Shown one piece after another: positions 18,964 through 27,083 of a stretch of DNA of 64,000 nt. This DNA comes from Azospirillum sp. OGB3 (lineage in GTDB: Bacteria > Pseudomonadota > Alphaproteobacteria > Azospirillales > Azospirillaceae). Made by a program: the position numbers and the translations under genes. How positions within the stretch are numbered: the stretch's first letter is position 1; the number at the start of each line of letters is the position of its first letter. The notes under the pieces are model-generated. The model saw only the letters and a program-made list of their open reading frames with translations. It made no database searches and was not told where the DNA came from. The stretch is from the NCBI RefSeq assembly GCF_014192915.1, contig NZ_JACHYN010000001.1, positions 124,001-188,000 of the forward strand, read 5' to 3'.

Positions 18964-20625
18964 TCACTCCTTCGCCTTCCACGTCTCGATCCACAGCGTG
19001 CTGGAATCCAGATGCCCGGTCGGCACCACGCCCTCCAGCCAGGGCGGCAGGATGAACGGATCGGCGCGGAAGAACAGCGGCAGGTTCGGCAGGTCCTGGG
19101 CGTAGAGCGTCTGCAGCTTCGCCCACAGCGCGCGGTTGGCGTCGGGCTCGCAGACATGCTCCAGGTCCTCCAGGACCTTGTCCATCTCCGGGTTCTTGTA
19201 GCCGGTGTAGTTCTGGCCGGCCCAGTTGTTGGCCTCCGTCGGGATCATGCTGGAATGCAGGATGGTGCGCGGGATGTTCTCCGGCGCGCTGATCCAGGCG
19301 AACAGCGCCATCGACTTGAAGCGGCGCTTCTCCAGCGTGTCGCCGAACAGGACGCGGGCCGGCTCGTTGACGATGCGCACCTCGATCCCGGCCTGCCGCC
19401 ACTGCGCCTGGAGCACCTGCTGCAGCACCTCGCGGGAGCGGTTGCCGGCGGTCGTCATGATCTCCAGCGACAGCCGTTCGCCCTTGGCGTTGTGGCGCAC
19501 CCCGGCGCGCCGCTCGCTCCAGCCCGCCTCGTCCAGCAGCTTGGCCGCCAGCGCCGGGTCGAAGGCGTAGGTCGGGTAGCCCGGCGCGTGCACGCGGTCG
19601 AGCGGGCTGATCTCGTTGTGGGCGACCGGCTGGCGCCCGTCGTAGAGCTGCTTGGAGATCGCCTCGCGGTCGACGGCGTGGAGCAGCGCCCGGCGCACCC
19701 GCACATCGGCCAGCGCCGGGTTGTCGAGGTTCAGCTCGACATGCTCGAAGAAGAGGCCGGGCTTGTAGAAGACGTTGTAGCGGCTGCCGTGCCGCTTCTC
19801 GAAGGCGAGCACCTGGTCGAGCGGCAGGCCGGTCTCCCCCGGCACCATGTCGACCTGCCCGGCCAGCAGGTTGGCCTCCAGCGCGGCGGTGTTCTCGATG
19901 GACTTCACGATCACCCGCTTGAAGGCCGGCTTGGCGCCCCACCAGGTCGGGTTGAGCTCCAGCACCACATGGCTGCCCGGCTCGACCTGGGCGATGCGGT
20001 AGGGGCCGAACCACAGGCCGGGATTCGTCGTGTCGGTCTCGTACTTGGAGCGGTTGCGGTAGGTCGCCGGGTCCGCCTCGAACACCGCGCGCTCCAGATG
20101 GGCGGGCAGGATCTCGAAGTCGTTGATCTCGGCGTAGCTGCACACCGCCTTGTCGCGGTGGATGGTGAAGGTGCGCTCGTCCTTCGCGTCGATCGCCACG
20201 ATGTCGCGGGCGAACAGGTCGAAGTTGCTGTAGCCGCTCTGCGGGTGCTTGCCGACCGTCCAGGTGAACAGCACGTCCTCGGTCGTCACCGGCGTGCCGT
20301 CGCCCCAGGTCGCCTTGGGGTTGATGGTGTAGGTGACCTTGATGCCCTTTTTGCCGTCGGCCCGCGTCTCGACCTCCGCGGTGCCCTTGTCCAGCGCCGG
20401 CAGCTCGGTGCAGAGCAGGCAGGTCAGCCGCCAGTCGGGGTCGTAGGCGGTGAAGGGCCGGCGCGCCATGGACAGGACGTAGCTCTTCGCCATCATCGCT
20501 TCCATGGAGGGATGCCAGTTGGACGGGAACTGGGTCATGCCGATCACCAGCTCGTCCTTCGCCGCCAGCGCGGGGGTGCCCATGAGGGCGGCGGCCAGGG
20601 TAAGGGCGGCTATTCCCGTTCGCAT
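18964..20625 (-). CDS. Peptide/nickel-type ABC importer, substrate-binding protein
   Basis: The protein has 553 residues and belongs to the DppA/OppA (SBP_bac_5) family. MRTGIAALTLAAALMGTPALAA is a cleavable signal peptide. LVIGMTQFPSNWHPSMEAMMA, then TYTINPKATWGDGTPVTTEDVLFTW and GPYRIAQVEPGSHVVL are family landmarks, and the first-lobe substrate loop follows. It would bind peptides or similar solutes in the periplasm and pass them to the two permeases encoded downstream. Specificity cannot be read. No dppD/dppF ATPase genes are in the window, so ATPases must be supplied elsewhere. Confidence 0.93.
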   Translation of the reverse strand: MRTGIAALTLAAALMGTPALAAKDELVIGMTQFPSNWHPSMEAMMAKSYVLSMARRPFTAYDPDWRLTCLLCTELPALDKGTAEVETRADGKKGIKVTYTINPKATWGDGTPVTTEDVLFTWTVGKHPQSGYSNFDLFARDIVAIDAKDERTFTIHRDKAVCSYAEINDFEILPAHLERAVFEADPATYRNRSKYETDTTNPGLWFGPYRIAQVEPGSHVVLELNPTWWGAKPAFKRVIVKSIENTAALEANLLAGQVDMVPGETGLPLDQVLAFEKRHGSRYNVFYKPGLFFEHVELNLDNPALADVRVRRALLHAVDREAISKQLYDGRQPVAHNEISPLDRVHAPGYPTYAFDPALAAKLLDEAGWSERRAGVRHNAKGERLSLEIMTTAGNRSREVLQQVLQAQWRQAGIEVRIVNEPARVLFGDTLEKRRFKSMALFAWISAPENIPRTILHSSMIPTEANNWAGQNYTGYKNPEMDKVLEDLEHVCEPDANRALWAKLQTLYAQDLPNLPLFFRADPFILPPWLEGVVPTGHLDSSTLWIETWKAKE

Positions 20626-20803
20626 CGCGGCGTCGTCTCCGTCCGGTGAAGTCCCGGCTACGAACTATGGGGACCCGCGGCCCCTTGGTCCAGCGCCGAT
20701 GCGGCTTTCGCGAAGCCCCAAGGGAAGCCCTTGACGGAACGGGGCCGCGGGTGTTTGTGGTCTGCCCCATACGCAACCGAATGGATGGGGAGCCCGACAC
20801 GCC

Positions 20804-21583
20804 ATGGCCGGCACCGTGACCCTGACGCGCGACGGCGTCGTCGCCACGCTGACGCTCAGCAACCCCGACAAGCTGAACGCCTTCGACAAACCGATGTGGC
20901 AGGCGCTGATCCCGCTGCTGCGCCGGCTCGGCGCCGACGACACGGTGCGAGCGGTGGTGCTGCGCGGCGCCGGCGGGCGGGCCTTCAGCCCCGGCGCCGA
21001 CATCTCCGAATTCGAGACGGAGCGCAACAGCCCCGAACAGGGCGCCGACTACGGCGTGCTGATGGACGAGGGGCTGGCCCTGCTGCGCGAGTTGCCGCAC
21101 CCGACGCTGGCGGCCATCCAGGGCGCCTGCTGCGGCATCGGTCTGGCCGTGGCGCTGGCCTGCGACCTGCGGGTCTGCACGGCGGGCAGCCGCTTCGGCG
21201 TTCCGGTCAGCCGGCTCGGCATTTCCATGGCGCTGCCGGAGCTGAAGCTGCTCCACGACATCGCCGGCGGCCCGGCGGCGCTGGAGATCCTGCTGGAGGG
21301 CCGCGTCTTCGGCGCGGAGGAGGCCAAGGACAAGCGGCTGGTCCACCGCGTCGTCGCCGACGAGGCGTTCGAAGGCGAGATCGCCGCGACCTGCGAGCGC
21401 ATCGCCGGGGGCGCCCCGCTGGCCGCCCGTCTGCACAAGCAGTTCGTCCGCCGCCTGTCCGACCCGGCCCCGCTGTCCGAGGCGGAGATCGCCGAATGCT
21501 ACCACTGCTTCGGCACGGAGGATTTCCGCGAGGGCTACCGGGCGTTCCTGGAGAAACGCAAGCCGGTGTTCAAGGGGCGCTGA
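20804..21583 (+). CDS. Enoyl-CoA hydratase/isomerase family protein
   Basis: This 259-residue crotonase-fold protein has LSNPDKLNAFDKPMWQAL near the N-terminus. Oxyanion-hole segments are RAFSPGADISEF and AAIQGACCGIGLAVALACDLR, and SRFGVPVSRLGISM follows. The second catalytic Glu position of classic hydratases (LPELKLL here) is partly kept, so hydratase or isomerase activity is likely in fatty-acid or aromatic-acid degradation. The gene begins 178 bases from the divergent ABC binding-protein gene and precedes the MFS exporter by about 100 bases. Cooperation with the exporter is not evident. Confidence 0.9.
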   Translation: MAGTVTLTRDGVVATLTLSNPDKLNAFDKPMWQALIPLLRRLGADDTVRAVVLRGAGGRAFSPGADISEFETERNSPEQGADYGVLMDEGLALLRELPHPTLAAIQGACCGIGLAVALACDLRVCTAGSRFGVPVSRLGISMALPELKLLHDIAGGPAALEILLEGRVFGAEEAKDKRLVHRVVADEAFEGEIAATCERIAGGAPLAARLHKQFVRRLSDPAPLSEAEIAECYHCFGTEDFREGYRAFLEKRKPVFKGR

Positions 21584-21685
21584 GCGGCCGCGCATGCCAG
21601 GGTTCGCGCCATAGCGGTGGTTTCCGGACGGGGGAAGTCCAGATTGGGAAAATTGCCTCCCCCGTCCCACCGCCCCATCCCCGCC

Positions 21686-23137
21686 ATGCCTCCCGCCATG
21701 CCCCGCGCCACACGCTATATTCCCTTCATCATCGCCTGCGCCCTGTTCATGGAGAATCTGGACGCGACGGTGATCGCCACGGCGCTGCCGGAGATCGCGC
21801 GGTCGATGGGCGAGGACCCGCTGCGCCTCAGCCTCGCCATGACCTCCTACATGCTGGCGCTGGCGGTGTTCCTGCCGGTCAGCGGCTGGATGGCCGACCG
21901 CTACGGGACGCGGACGGTCTTCGCGGCGGCCATCGGGGTGTTCACCGTCGGCTCGATCCTCTGCGGCCAGGCGGACGGGCTGTACGAGCTGGTGGGCGCG
22001 CGCATCGTCCAGGGGCTGGGCGGGGCGATGATGGTGCCGGTCGGGCGGCTGATCCTGTTGAAGACGGTGCCCAAGGAGAAGCTGGTCGCCGCCATGGCCC
22101 AGATGACCCTGCCGGCGCTGATCGGCCCGGCGCTGGGGCCGCTGGTCGGCGGCTTCATCGCCACCTACGCCTCCTGGCGCTGGATCTTCTACATCAACGT
22201 GCCGATCGGGCTGATCGGGATCGCGCTGGTGCTGGCCCTGATCCCCAACGTGCGGGAGACCGAGCGCGACCCCTTCGACGGCCGCGGCTTCATGCTGAGC
22301 GCGCTGGCCCTGGCCGCGCTGATGTTCGGGCTGGAGAATGTGGGGCGCGGGGTGCTGCCGCCCGCCGCGGTGGCCGGGGTGCTGGGGCTGGGCTTCGCCG
22401 CCGCGTGGCTCTACCTGCGCCACGCCCGCGGGATGGAGCGGCCGGTGCTCGACCCCTCGCTGCTGCGGCTGCCGACCTATTTCGCCTCCGTGATGGGCGG
22501 CACGCTGTTCCGCATCGGCATCGGCGCCGTGCCCTTCCTGATGCCGCTGATGCTCCAGGTCGGCTTCGGGCGCACGCCCTTCGAATCCGGGGCGCTGACC
22601 TTCGCCGGGGCCGCCGGGGCGCTGACCATGAAGGCGCTGGCCGGCCCCATCCTGCGCCGGCTGGGCTTCCGCCGGGTGCTGACCGCCAACGCGCTGCTCA
22701 GCGGCCTGATCCTGGCGAGCTACGCTGCCTTCCGGCCCGAGACGGCGCACTGGGTCATCCTGGGCGCGCTGCTGATGGGCGGCTTCTTCCGCTCGCTCCA
22801 GTTCACCGGGCTGAACAGCTTGGCCTACGCCGAAGTGCCCAAGGCGTGCCTGAGCCGCGCCAACACGCTGGCCAGCGTGATGCAGCAGGTCTCGCTCAGC
22901 CTGGGCGTGGCGGTCGGGGCGACGGTGCTGCACCTGACGCAGAGCGTCACCGGCGGCACCGGCGCGGCGCTGACGCCCACCGACTTCGTGCCGGCCTTCC
23001 TGACGGTCGGCGGGATGGCCTGCGTGTCGGCCCTGTTCTTCCTGCGGCTGCCGCCCGACGCCGGCGCCGAGATCAGCGGCCACCGCGCCCGCGCGCGGGC
23101 CAAGGAACCGCCGCGCGCGCTCGAAGCGGCCGACTGA
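21686..23137 (+). CDS. MFS transporter, DHA2 (EmrB/QacA-like) family
   Basis: A proton-driven drug exporter of about 483 residues with 14 predicted transmembrane helices. Family motifs are visible: FMENLDATVIATALPEIARSM in helix 1 (motif D1), GWMADRYGTRTVF (motif A), RIVQGLGGAMMVPVGRL (motif B), and GPALGPLVGGFIATYASWRWIFYIN (motif C). The substrate is unknown. The start is uncertain: ATGs at 21686 and 21698 are equally plausible, and an earlier in-frame codon at 21617 would add a non-membrane segment. The C-terminus is an Arg/Ala-rich cytoplasmic tail. Confidence 0.9.
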   Translation: MPPAMPRATRYIPFIIACALFMENLDATVIATALPEIARSMGEDPLRLSLAMTSYMLALAVFLPVSGWMADRYGTRTVFAAAIGVFTVGSILCGQADGLYELVGARIVQGLGGAMMVPVGRLILLKTVPKEKLVAAMAQMTLPALIGPALGPLVGGFIATYASWRWIFYINVPIGLIGIALVLALIPNVRETERDPFDGRGFMLSALALAALMFGLENVGRGVLPPAAVAGVLGLGFAAAWLYLRHARGMERPVLDPSLLRLPTYFASVMGGTLFRIGIGAVPFLMPLMLQVGFGRTPFESGALTFAGAAGALTMKALAGPILRRLGFRRVLTANALLSGLILASYAAFRPETAHWVILGALLMGGFFRSLQFTGLNSLAYAEVPKACLSRANTLASVMQQVSLSLGVAVGATVLHLTQSVTGGTGAALTPTDFVPAFLTVGGMACVSALFFLRLPPDAGAEISGHRARARAKEPPRALEAAD

Positions 23138-23164
23138 GCCGCAGCCGGATCAAATGCAGTCGGG

Positions 23165-23410
23165 TCAGCGATCTTCCCAGTCCGGCTCGTCGGCCTTGAG
23201 AAGCTCCAGGAGGCGGGCGACCCGGCCGGAGGGAGGATGCCGCGTCGCCTCCCCCATGTAGTCGTCGGCGCCGGTCCAGCTGGTGGCTTCCATCAGTTCG
23301 GCGGGCGTCGCGCCCGTGCCGATGATGCTGGCGATGCGCATGTCGTCCAGGCGCCCGCAAATGTCGATCACCTGATCGCGGGTGAGCGCCGGCTGATGCT
23401 GATCGGGCAT
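23165..23410 (-). CDS. Conserved-looking small soluble protein (81 aa)
   Basis: The 81-residue protein reads MPDQHQPALTRDQVIDICGR then LDDMRIASIIGTGATPAELMEA. It is acidic and probably helical, with no membrane segment. AAGGAGGGGG just before the ATG is an excellent ribosome site, so the gene is real. I recognise no domain; the pattern of short amphipathic helices suggests a protein-protein adaptor. It converges with the MFS gene. Confidence 0.65.
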   Translation of the reverse strand: MPDQHQPALTRDQVIDICGRLDDMRIASIIGTGATPAELMEATSWTGADDYMGEATRHPPSGRVARLLELLKADEPDWEDR

Positions 23411-23816
23411 TCGGACCCCCTCCTTCCCAAATCCGCGTCACGTCCGATTAGCGGCCTGTCCGTCGGCCCGTGCAACGGCGCAAGGGGGGAAGCCCCGCCG
23501 CAACAAGGGGGATGTGCTTGCCCCGAGTCTCACGGTCTGGCACCGGCCCTCGATTGTCGTCCGAGCAAATCCAGCGCCACGAGGTCGTCCTTCGGTTGCG
23601 GGAACGGCAAAAATCCCGCAATGCGGGATAAATAAATGTGCGCTCTTCGCAGCACATCGGAAAATTCTTACCAAGCTTGGCTCTTTTTCGTGCCGTGAGC
23701 CTTTGGTTGGGGGTGCGTTCGCCGCGCGTTCCCGGTATAAATGAGCATGGCGGCTATGCGCCGTCTTCAAGAATGAACGGGAGGCTCCCCGCCAGGGCGC
23801 GGGCAGCAAGACAGGC
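23411..23816. other. Intergenic region between small gene and LysR gene
   Basis: There is no coding frame with convincing codon use in these 406 bases. The right half is AT-rich and should hold the LysR promoter. A compact hairpin at 23613-23629 is described separately. Two AT-rich patches (23605-23640 and 23655-23690) interrupt otherwise GC-rich DNA. Confidence 0.5.
23613..23629 (-). terminator. Possible minus-strand terminator hairpin
   Basis: ATCCCGC-AAT-GCGGGAT is a perfect seven-base stem. Read on the minus strand it is followed by TTTTTGCC, the form of an intrinsic terminator. No minus-strand gene lies immediately upstream, because the LysR gene runs the other way. It could end an unannotated short transcript divergent from lysR. 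Confidence 0.4.
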
Positions 23817-24710
23817 ATGATGGACTGGGACAAGCTTCGGGTCTTCCACGCCGTGGCCGAGGCTGGAAGTTTCACGCACGCCGGCGAGACGCTGAACCTC
23901 AGCCAGTCGGCGGTCAGCCGCCAGATCAGCGCGCTGGAGGAGAGCCTCGGCGTGCCGCTGTTTCACCGGCACGCGCGCGGCCTGATCCTGACCGAGCAGG
24001 GCGAGCTTCTGCACCGCACCGCCCGTGACGTCTTCGCCAAGCTGTCGATGACCGAGGCGATGCTGACCGAAAGCCGGGAGCATCCGAAGGGGCCTCTGCG
24101 CGTGACCACCACGGTCGCCTTCGGCTCGACCTGGCTGACCCCGCGCGTCAACGAGTTCCTGTCGATCTACCCGGACATCCAGCTCACCCTGCTGATCGAC
24201 GACAACGAGTTGGATCTGGCGATGCGCGAGGCGGACATCGCCATCCGCATGAACACGCCGCGCCAGCCCGACCTGATCCAGCGCCACCTGATGTCGGTGC
24301 ATTTCCACCTCTACGCCCACCAGGAGTATCTGAAGAAGCGCGGCGCTCCGAAGATTCCCGCCGACCTGGATGGGCACGACATCGTCGCCTACCCGCCGGA
24401 CGTCCGCGCCCCGATCGCCAACGTCAACTGGATCAACGAGGTGGGCGACCCGGCGCCGGGCGTGCGCAAGCCGATCCTGCAGGTGAACAGCATCTACGCC
24501 ATGTACCGCGCCGTGGAGAGCGGCCTGGGCATCGCCGCCCTGCCCGATTTCCTGGTGGACGGCAGCAAGGAGCTGACGCGCGTTCTGCCGGACGTGGACG
24601 GCCCGAAGGTCGACGCGTACTTCGTCTACGCCGAGGAACTGCGCCATTCCAAGCGCATCGCGGTGTTCCGCGACTTCCTGGTGAAGAAGGTGGCGGAGTC
24701 GGCCTTCTGA
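23817..24710 (+). CDS. LysR-family regulator, LsrB/VtlR-like
   Basis: This 297-residue LysR-type regulator has the winged helix at residues 3-62 (DKLRVFHAVAEAGSFTHAGE, then LNLSQSAVSRQISALEESLG and FHRHARGLILTEQGELL). The effector domain follows (RVTTTVAFGSTWLTPRVNEFL, VNSIYAMYRAVESGLGIAALPDFLV, VFRDFLVKKV). The whole pattern resembles the alphaproteobacterial LsrB/VtlR regulators, which control envelope, redox and symbiosis or virulence functions and, as I recall, AbcR small RNAs. The start ATG at 23817 is followed by a second ATG. An intrinsic terminator 50 bases downstream and then a folded sRNA candidate strengthen the comparison. Subfamily assignment is from memory of family sequences. 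Confidence 0.85.
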   Translation: MMDWDKLRVFHAVAEAGSFTHAGETLNLSQSAVSRQISALEESLGVPLFHRHARGLILTEQGELLHRTARDVFAKLSMTEAMLTESREHPKGPLRVTTTVAFGSTWLTPRVNEFLSIYPDIQLTLLIDDNELDLAMREADIAIRMNTPRQPDLIQRHLMSVHFHLYAHQEYLKKRGAPKIPADLDGHDIVAYPPDVRAPIANVNWINEVGDPAPGVRKPILQVNSIYAMYRAVESGLGIAALPDFLVDGSKELTRVLPDVDGPKVDAYFVYAEELRHSKRIAVFRDFLVKKVAESAF

Positions 24711-24759
24711 TCCAGCACAGGCTTTGTGCAGGCCGCAGGTCTGCCAATTTTTTAAGCAG

Positions 24760-24796
24760 AGGCGCCTGGGGAAAACCGCTGGGCGCCTTTCTTTTT
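24760..24796 (+). terminator. Intrinsic terminator after the LysR gene
   Basis: AGGCGCC and GGCGCCT form a perfect seven-base stem around a 15-base loop and are followed by TTCTTTTTG. It lies 50 bases after the LysR stop codon on the same strand. Confidence 0.8.
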
Positions 24797-25029
24797 GTAC
24801 GGATCGTACGCGAAACGCCCCACCATCTTTGCAATCCGGTTGCCGTCGGGTTGGGAAAGCCACCTGTACTTTGGCGCCACCACCGATGGATCAGAAAATC
24901 CGCGCGTGTTTTCAATGCCTTGCAAGCTATGCGGTTCTCGCATGGCCGAATTGGATATTTGGGGATGGAATCCCTTGGGCAGAATGGTCAAATCTTGGGC
25001 GTTGGATGTTGCGCCGCAGCATCCGGCGT
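24797..25029. other. AT-richer patch with two opposing short frames, unassigned
   Basis: Base composition is clearly lower in GC than the surroundings. A plus-strand frame from 24795 (with CKLCGSRM and several Trp) and a minus-strand frame ending at 24752 (with PSVVAPKYRWLSQPDG) overlap each other. Neither shows the strong third-position GC preference of real genes here, and neither matches a family I know. The patch more likely contains the promoter region of the sRNA candidate that follows. Confidence 0.35.
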
Positions 25030-25141
25030 TTCGTCCCGGAAGCCCGCTTCCGGGGTTGGGTCCTCGGACCCAGCGTCTCCCAGACGTGAAGCCTCCCTGT
25101 TCAACTCGCCGCTAGCCCAATGGGTTAGCGGCAGTTTTTTT
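25030..25141 (+). ncRNA. Candidate trans-acting sRNA, AbcR/alpha-r15-like
   Basis: Four hairpins follow in tight succession on the plus strand. 25035-25054 is a perfect eight-base stem with a four-base loop. 25057-25072 is six bases with loop CTCG. 25073-25087 is five to six bases with a CCC loop inside TCTCCCAG. 25108-25132 is an eleven-pair stem with T-run (terminator). Between hairpins 3 and 4 is an unpaired stretch with GCCTCCCTG. Two CTCCC anti-Shine-Dalgarno motifs, one in a loop and one unpaired, are the layout of AbcR-type sRNAs that repress ABC-transporter mRNAs through Hfq. It lies downstream of an LsrB/VtlR-like gene. The 5' end is a guess. Confidence 0.55.
25108..25141 (+). terminator. 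Strong intrinsic terminator of the sRNA candidate
   Basis: GCCGCTAGCCC and GGGTTAGCGGC pair over eleven positions (one G-T wobble) with a tiny loop, followed by AGTTTTTTTA. It is one of the clearest intrinsic terminators in the window, yet no protein gene ends nearby. Confidence 0.85.
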
Positions 25142-25479
25142 ATCCGTTGACCGCCAGGGCAGCACCAGGGGCAACAGGCAGGCTGGCTAAACTGTGGTTG
25201 AGCCTCTCGCGCCATGGCTCCGGGCAAGCCCGCCGGCCCATCCTGCCCACTCCGCTGGACTTTGCTCATCCATGCAGGAAAGCAGACGGCCTCGATGAGG
25301 CGGCTGAGCACTGCGCCGGGATGTTTTGCAACCTTCCCTCCCCCGCACTGACCGCGAGCACGTCGCCCCGCGGCATGTGGTCTGATGCCCAAGCTCCGGC
25401 AAGATCTCGTTGGTCCACAGCGTGACCAGGGCGAACAGCGCGGGCAGATCCGGGATGGTGCGGGGCGCGCCCGGTCAAA
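25142..25479. other. Intergenic stretch without recognisable genes
   Basis: Short frames exist on the minus strand (for example one containing FALVTLWTNEILPELGHQ around 25390-25450), but they are broken by stops and frame changes. This could be the decayed remains of a gene once located downstream of the MocR gene. I can assign no function. Confidence 0.35.
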
Positions 25480-26970
25480 CTATGGCTTCGTCACCGCGCG
25501 AAACGCCTTCTCCAGCCTCCTGACCGCGGCCTCGATTTCGAGAGGCGTGTAGGCCGCGAACCCCATCAGAAAGCCGGCCTTGCCGCCGCCGGCGGCATGG
25601 AGCGCCGACAGGCCGAGCAGTTCGATCCCCGCCCGCCGCGCGGCGTCGACGGCGGTGCGCTCCGCAAGGCCGCCGGCCAACAGGCAGGGCATCTGCAGCC
25701 CGCCGATGGGAACCTGTGGTTCTACGAAGTCCGACAGGTGTTTGCGGACGAAGCCCGCCAGCGCATCGAGGCGCTCGGCATAGACGCCGCGCATGGCGCG
25801 GACATGCGCCCCGAAATGCCCACCCTCCATGAAGCGGGCCAGCGTGAGCTGCGCCATCGGCGCCGTGTGGCCATCCAGCAAGCTGCGCGCGACGGTCATC
25901 GGCTTCACGAGCGGGGGCGGCAGCACGGCGTAGCCGATCCGCAGCCCGGGAAAGAGGGATTTGGTGAAGGTGCCGACGTAGATGGTGCGGCCATGCTGGT
26001 CGAGACCCTGCACGCAGGCGGTCGGCTTGCCCGCGTAGCGGAACTCGCTGTCATAGTCGTCCTCGATGATCCAGGCCTGGTGCCGGGCCGCCCACTCGAT
26101 CAGGGCCAGGCGGCGGTCCAGCGCCAGCGTCGCGCCGGTCGGGAACTGGTGGGACGGCGTCAGGAACACCGCCTTCGCCCGCTGCGGCTCGGCCAGGATC
26201 TGATCGACGAGGATGCCCTGCCGGTCGACGCCGATCGGAACACAGTCCAGCCCCGCCGCCTCGAACGCCTTGCGCGCCCCGTAATAGGCCGGGTCCTCCA
26301 GGAAAATCCCGTCACCGGGGTCGAGCAGCATGCTCGCGCAGAGCGCCATGGCCTGTTGCGAGCTGGTCAGCACCAGGACGCGGTCGGCGGTGGCGCGCGC
26401 GCCGCGTTCGAGGTTCACATAGTCGGCGATGGCGCGGCGCAGCGGCTCGGTCCCCTGCGGATCGCCATGAAACAGGCTTTGCGCGCCGACCTCCTTGCGC
26501 ACCTGCCGCTCCAGCCGCTCCCAGAGCGCGAGCGGAAAGGTCCGGGTTTCCGGAACGCCATGGGCGAAGGGCCGCGGCATCGCCATCTCGCGCACGCCGC
26601 CCCCCTCGAACACGGCGGCCCCGCGCCGGCTGAGGGCCGGCTCCTGATCGCCGGGGAGCGTGCCGCGCCGGGACCGGCGGCGGCCGGGGGTGAACTCGGT
26701 GATCTCCGCGACGAAGCTGCCGCTGCCCACGCGCCGGTCGATGAAGCCTTCGGCGTGAAGCTGGGCGTAGGCCGTCTCGATCGTGTCGCGCGACACCCCC
26801 AGCGAGACGGCGAGCGCGCGCGAGGCGGGCAGCGGCTTGCCCGGCCCGAGCGCGCCGTCGACGATGAGCTGCCGGACGGCCCGCTGTATCCGCGCGTGGA
26901 GCGGCATCGCCACGTGGGCGGGGTTGGCGATCCACGCCTTCACGGACTCCAGCTGGGAATGCCTGAACAA
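25480..26970 (-). CDS. MocR/PdxR-type regulator (GntR domain fused to aminotransferase-like domain)
   Basis: The protein has 496 residues. A GntR winged helix is at residues 18-85 (PLHARIQRAVRQLIVDGALG, ASRALAVSLGVSRDTIETAYAQL, GFIDRRVGSGSFV). A fold-type I aminotransferase-like domain follows, with ILEDPAYYGARKAFE-like LEDPAYYGARKAFEAAG, VFLTPSHQFPTGATL, IIEDDYDSEFRY and the PLP lysine in YVGTFTKSLFPGLRIGY. MocR proteins sense PLP or an amino-acid/aldehyde adduct and activate a divergent gene. The divergent neighbour here is a BenE-type transporter 113 bases away, which is therefore its probable target. Confidence 0.93.
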   Translation of the reverse strand: MFRHSQLESVKAWIANPAHVAMPLHARIQRAVRQLIVDGALGPGKPLPASRALAVSLGVSRDTIETAYAQLHAEGFIDRRVGSGSFVAEITEFTPGRRRSRRGTLPGDQEPALSRRGAAVFEGGGVREMAMPRPFAHGVPETRTFPLALWERLERQVRKEVGAQSLFHGDPQGTEPLRRAIADYVNLERGARATADRVLVLTSSQQAMALCASMLLDPGDGIFLEDPAYYGARKAFEAAGLDCVPIGVDRQGILVDQILAEPQRAKAVFLTPSHQFPTGATLALDRRLALIEWAARHQAWIIEDDYDSEFRYAGKPTACVQGLDQHGRTIYVGTFTKSLFPGLRIGYAVLPPPLVKPMTVARSLLDGHTAPMAQLTLARFMEGGHFGAHVRAMRGVYAERLDALAGFVRKHLSDFVEPQVPIGGLQMPCLLAGGLAERTAVDAARRAGIELLGLSALHAAGGGKAGFLMGFAAYTPLEIEAAVRRLEKAFRAVTKP

Positions 26971-27083
26971 ATGGTCTGCCCTTCTTCCGAAAAGCGGATG
27001 GGCACATCAGGCCATTGGTCCGCTAGTTGTCAAGGCCGCTCATCGCCCTTGCGGCTCGAACCGTCCGGAGGTCCCGCGCAACC

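Noticed and set aside
18770..23083. A 1437-codon minus-strand frame spanning the ABC binding-protein gene and the genes at 20804-23137.
   Set aside because: It is a composition artefact. The real genes on both strands have clear domains, and this frame shows none.
25108..25141. The stem-loop was first read as a possible tRNA arm.
   Set aside because: No acceptor stem, T-arm GGTTCRA or CCA lies at a suitable distance, whereas the stem is directly followed by seven T, as in a terminator.
25142..25479. Possible insertion-sequence remnant before the MocR gene.
   Set aside because: I could not find terminal inverted repeats, a target duplication or any transposase motif.
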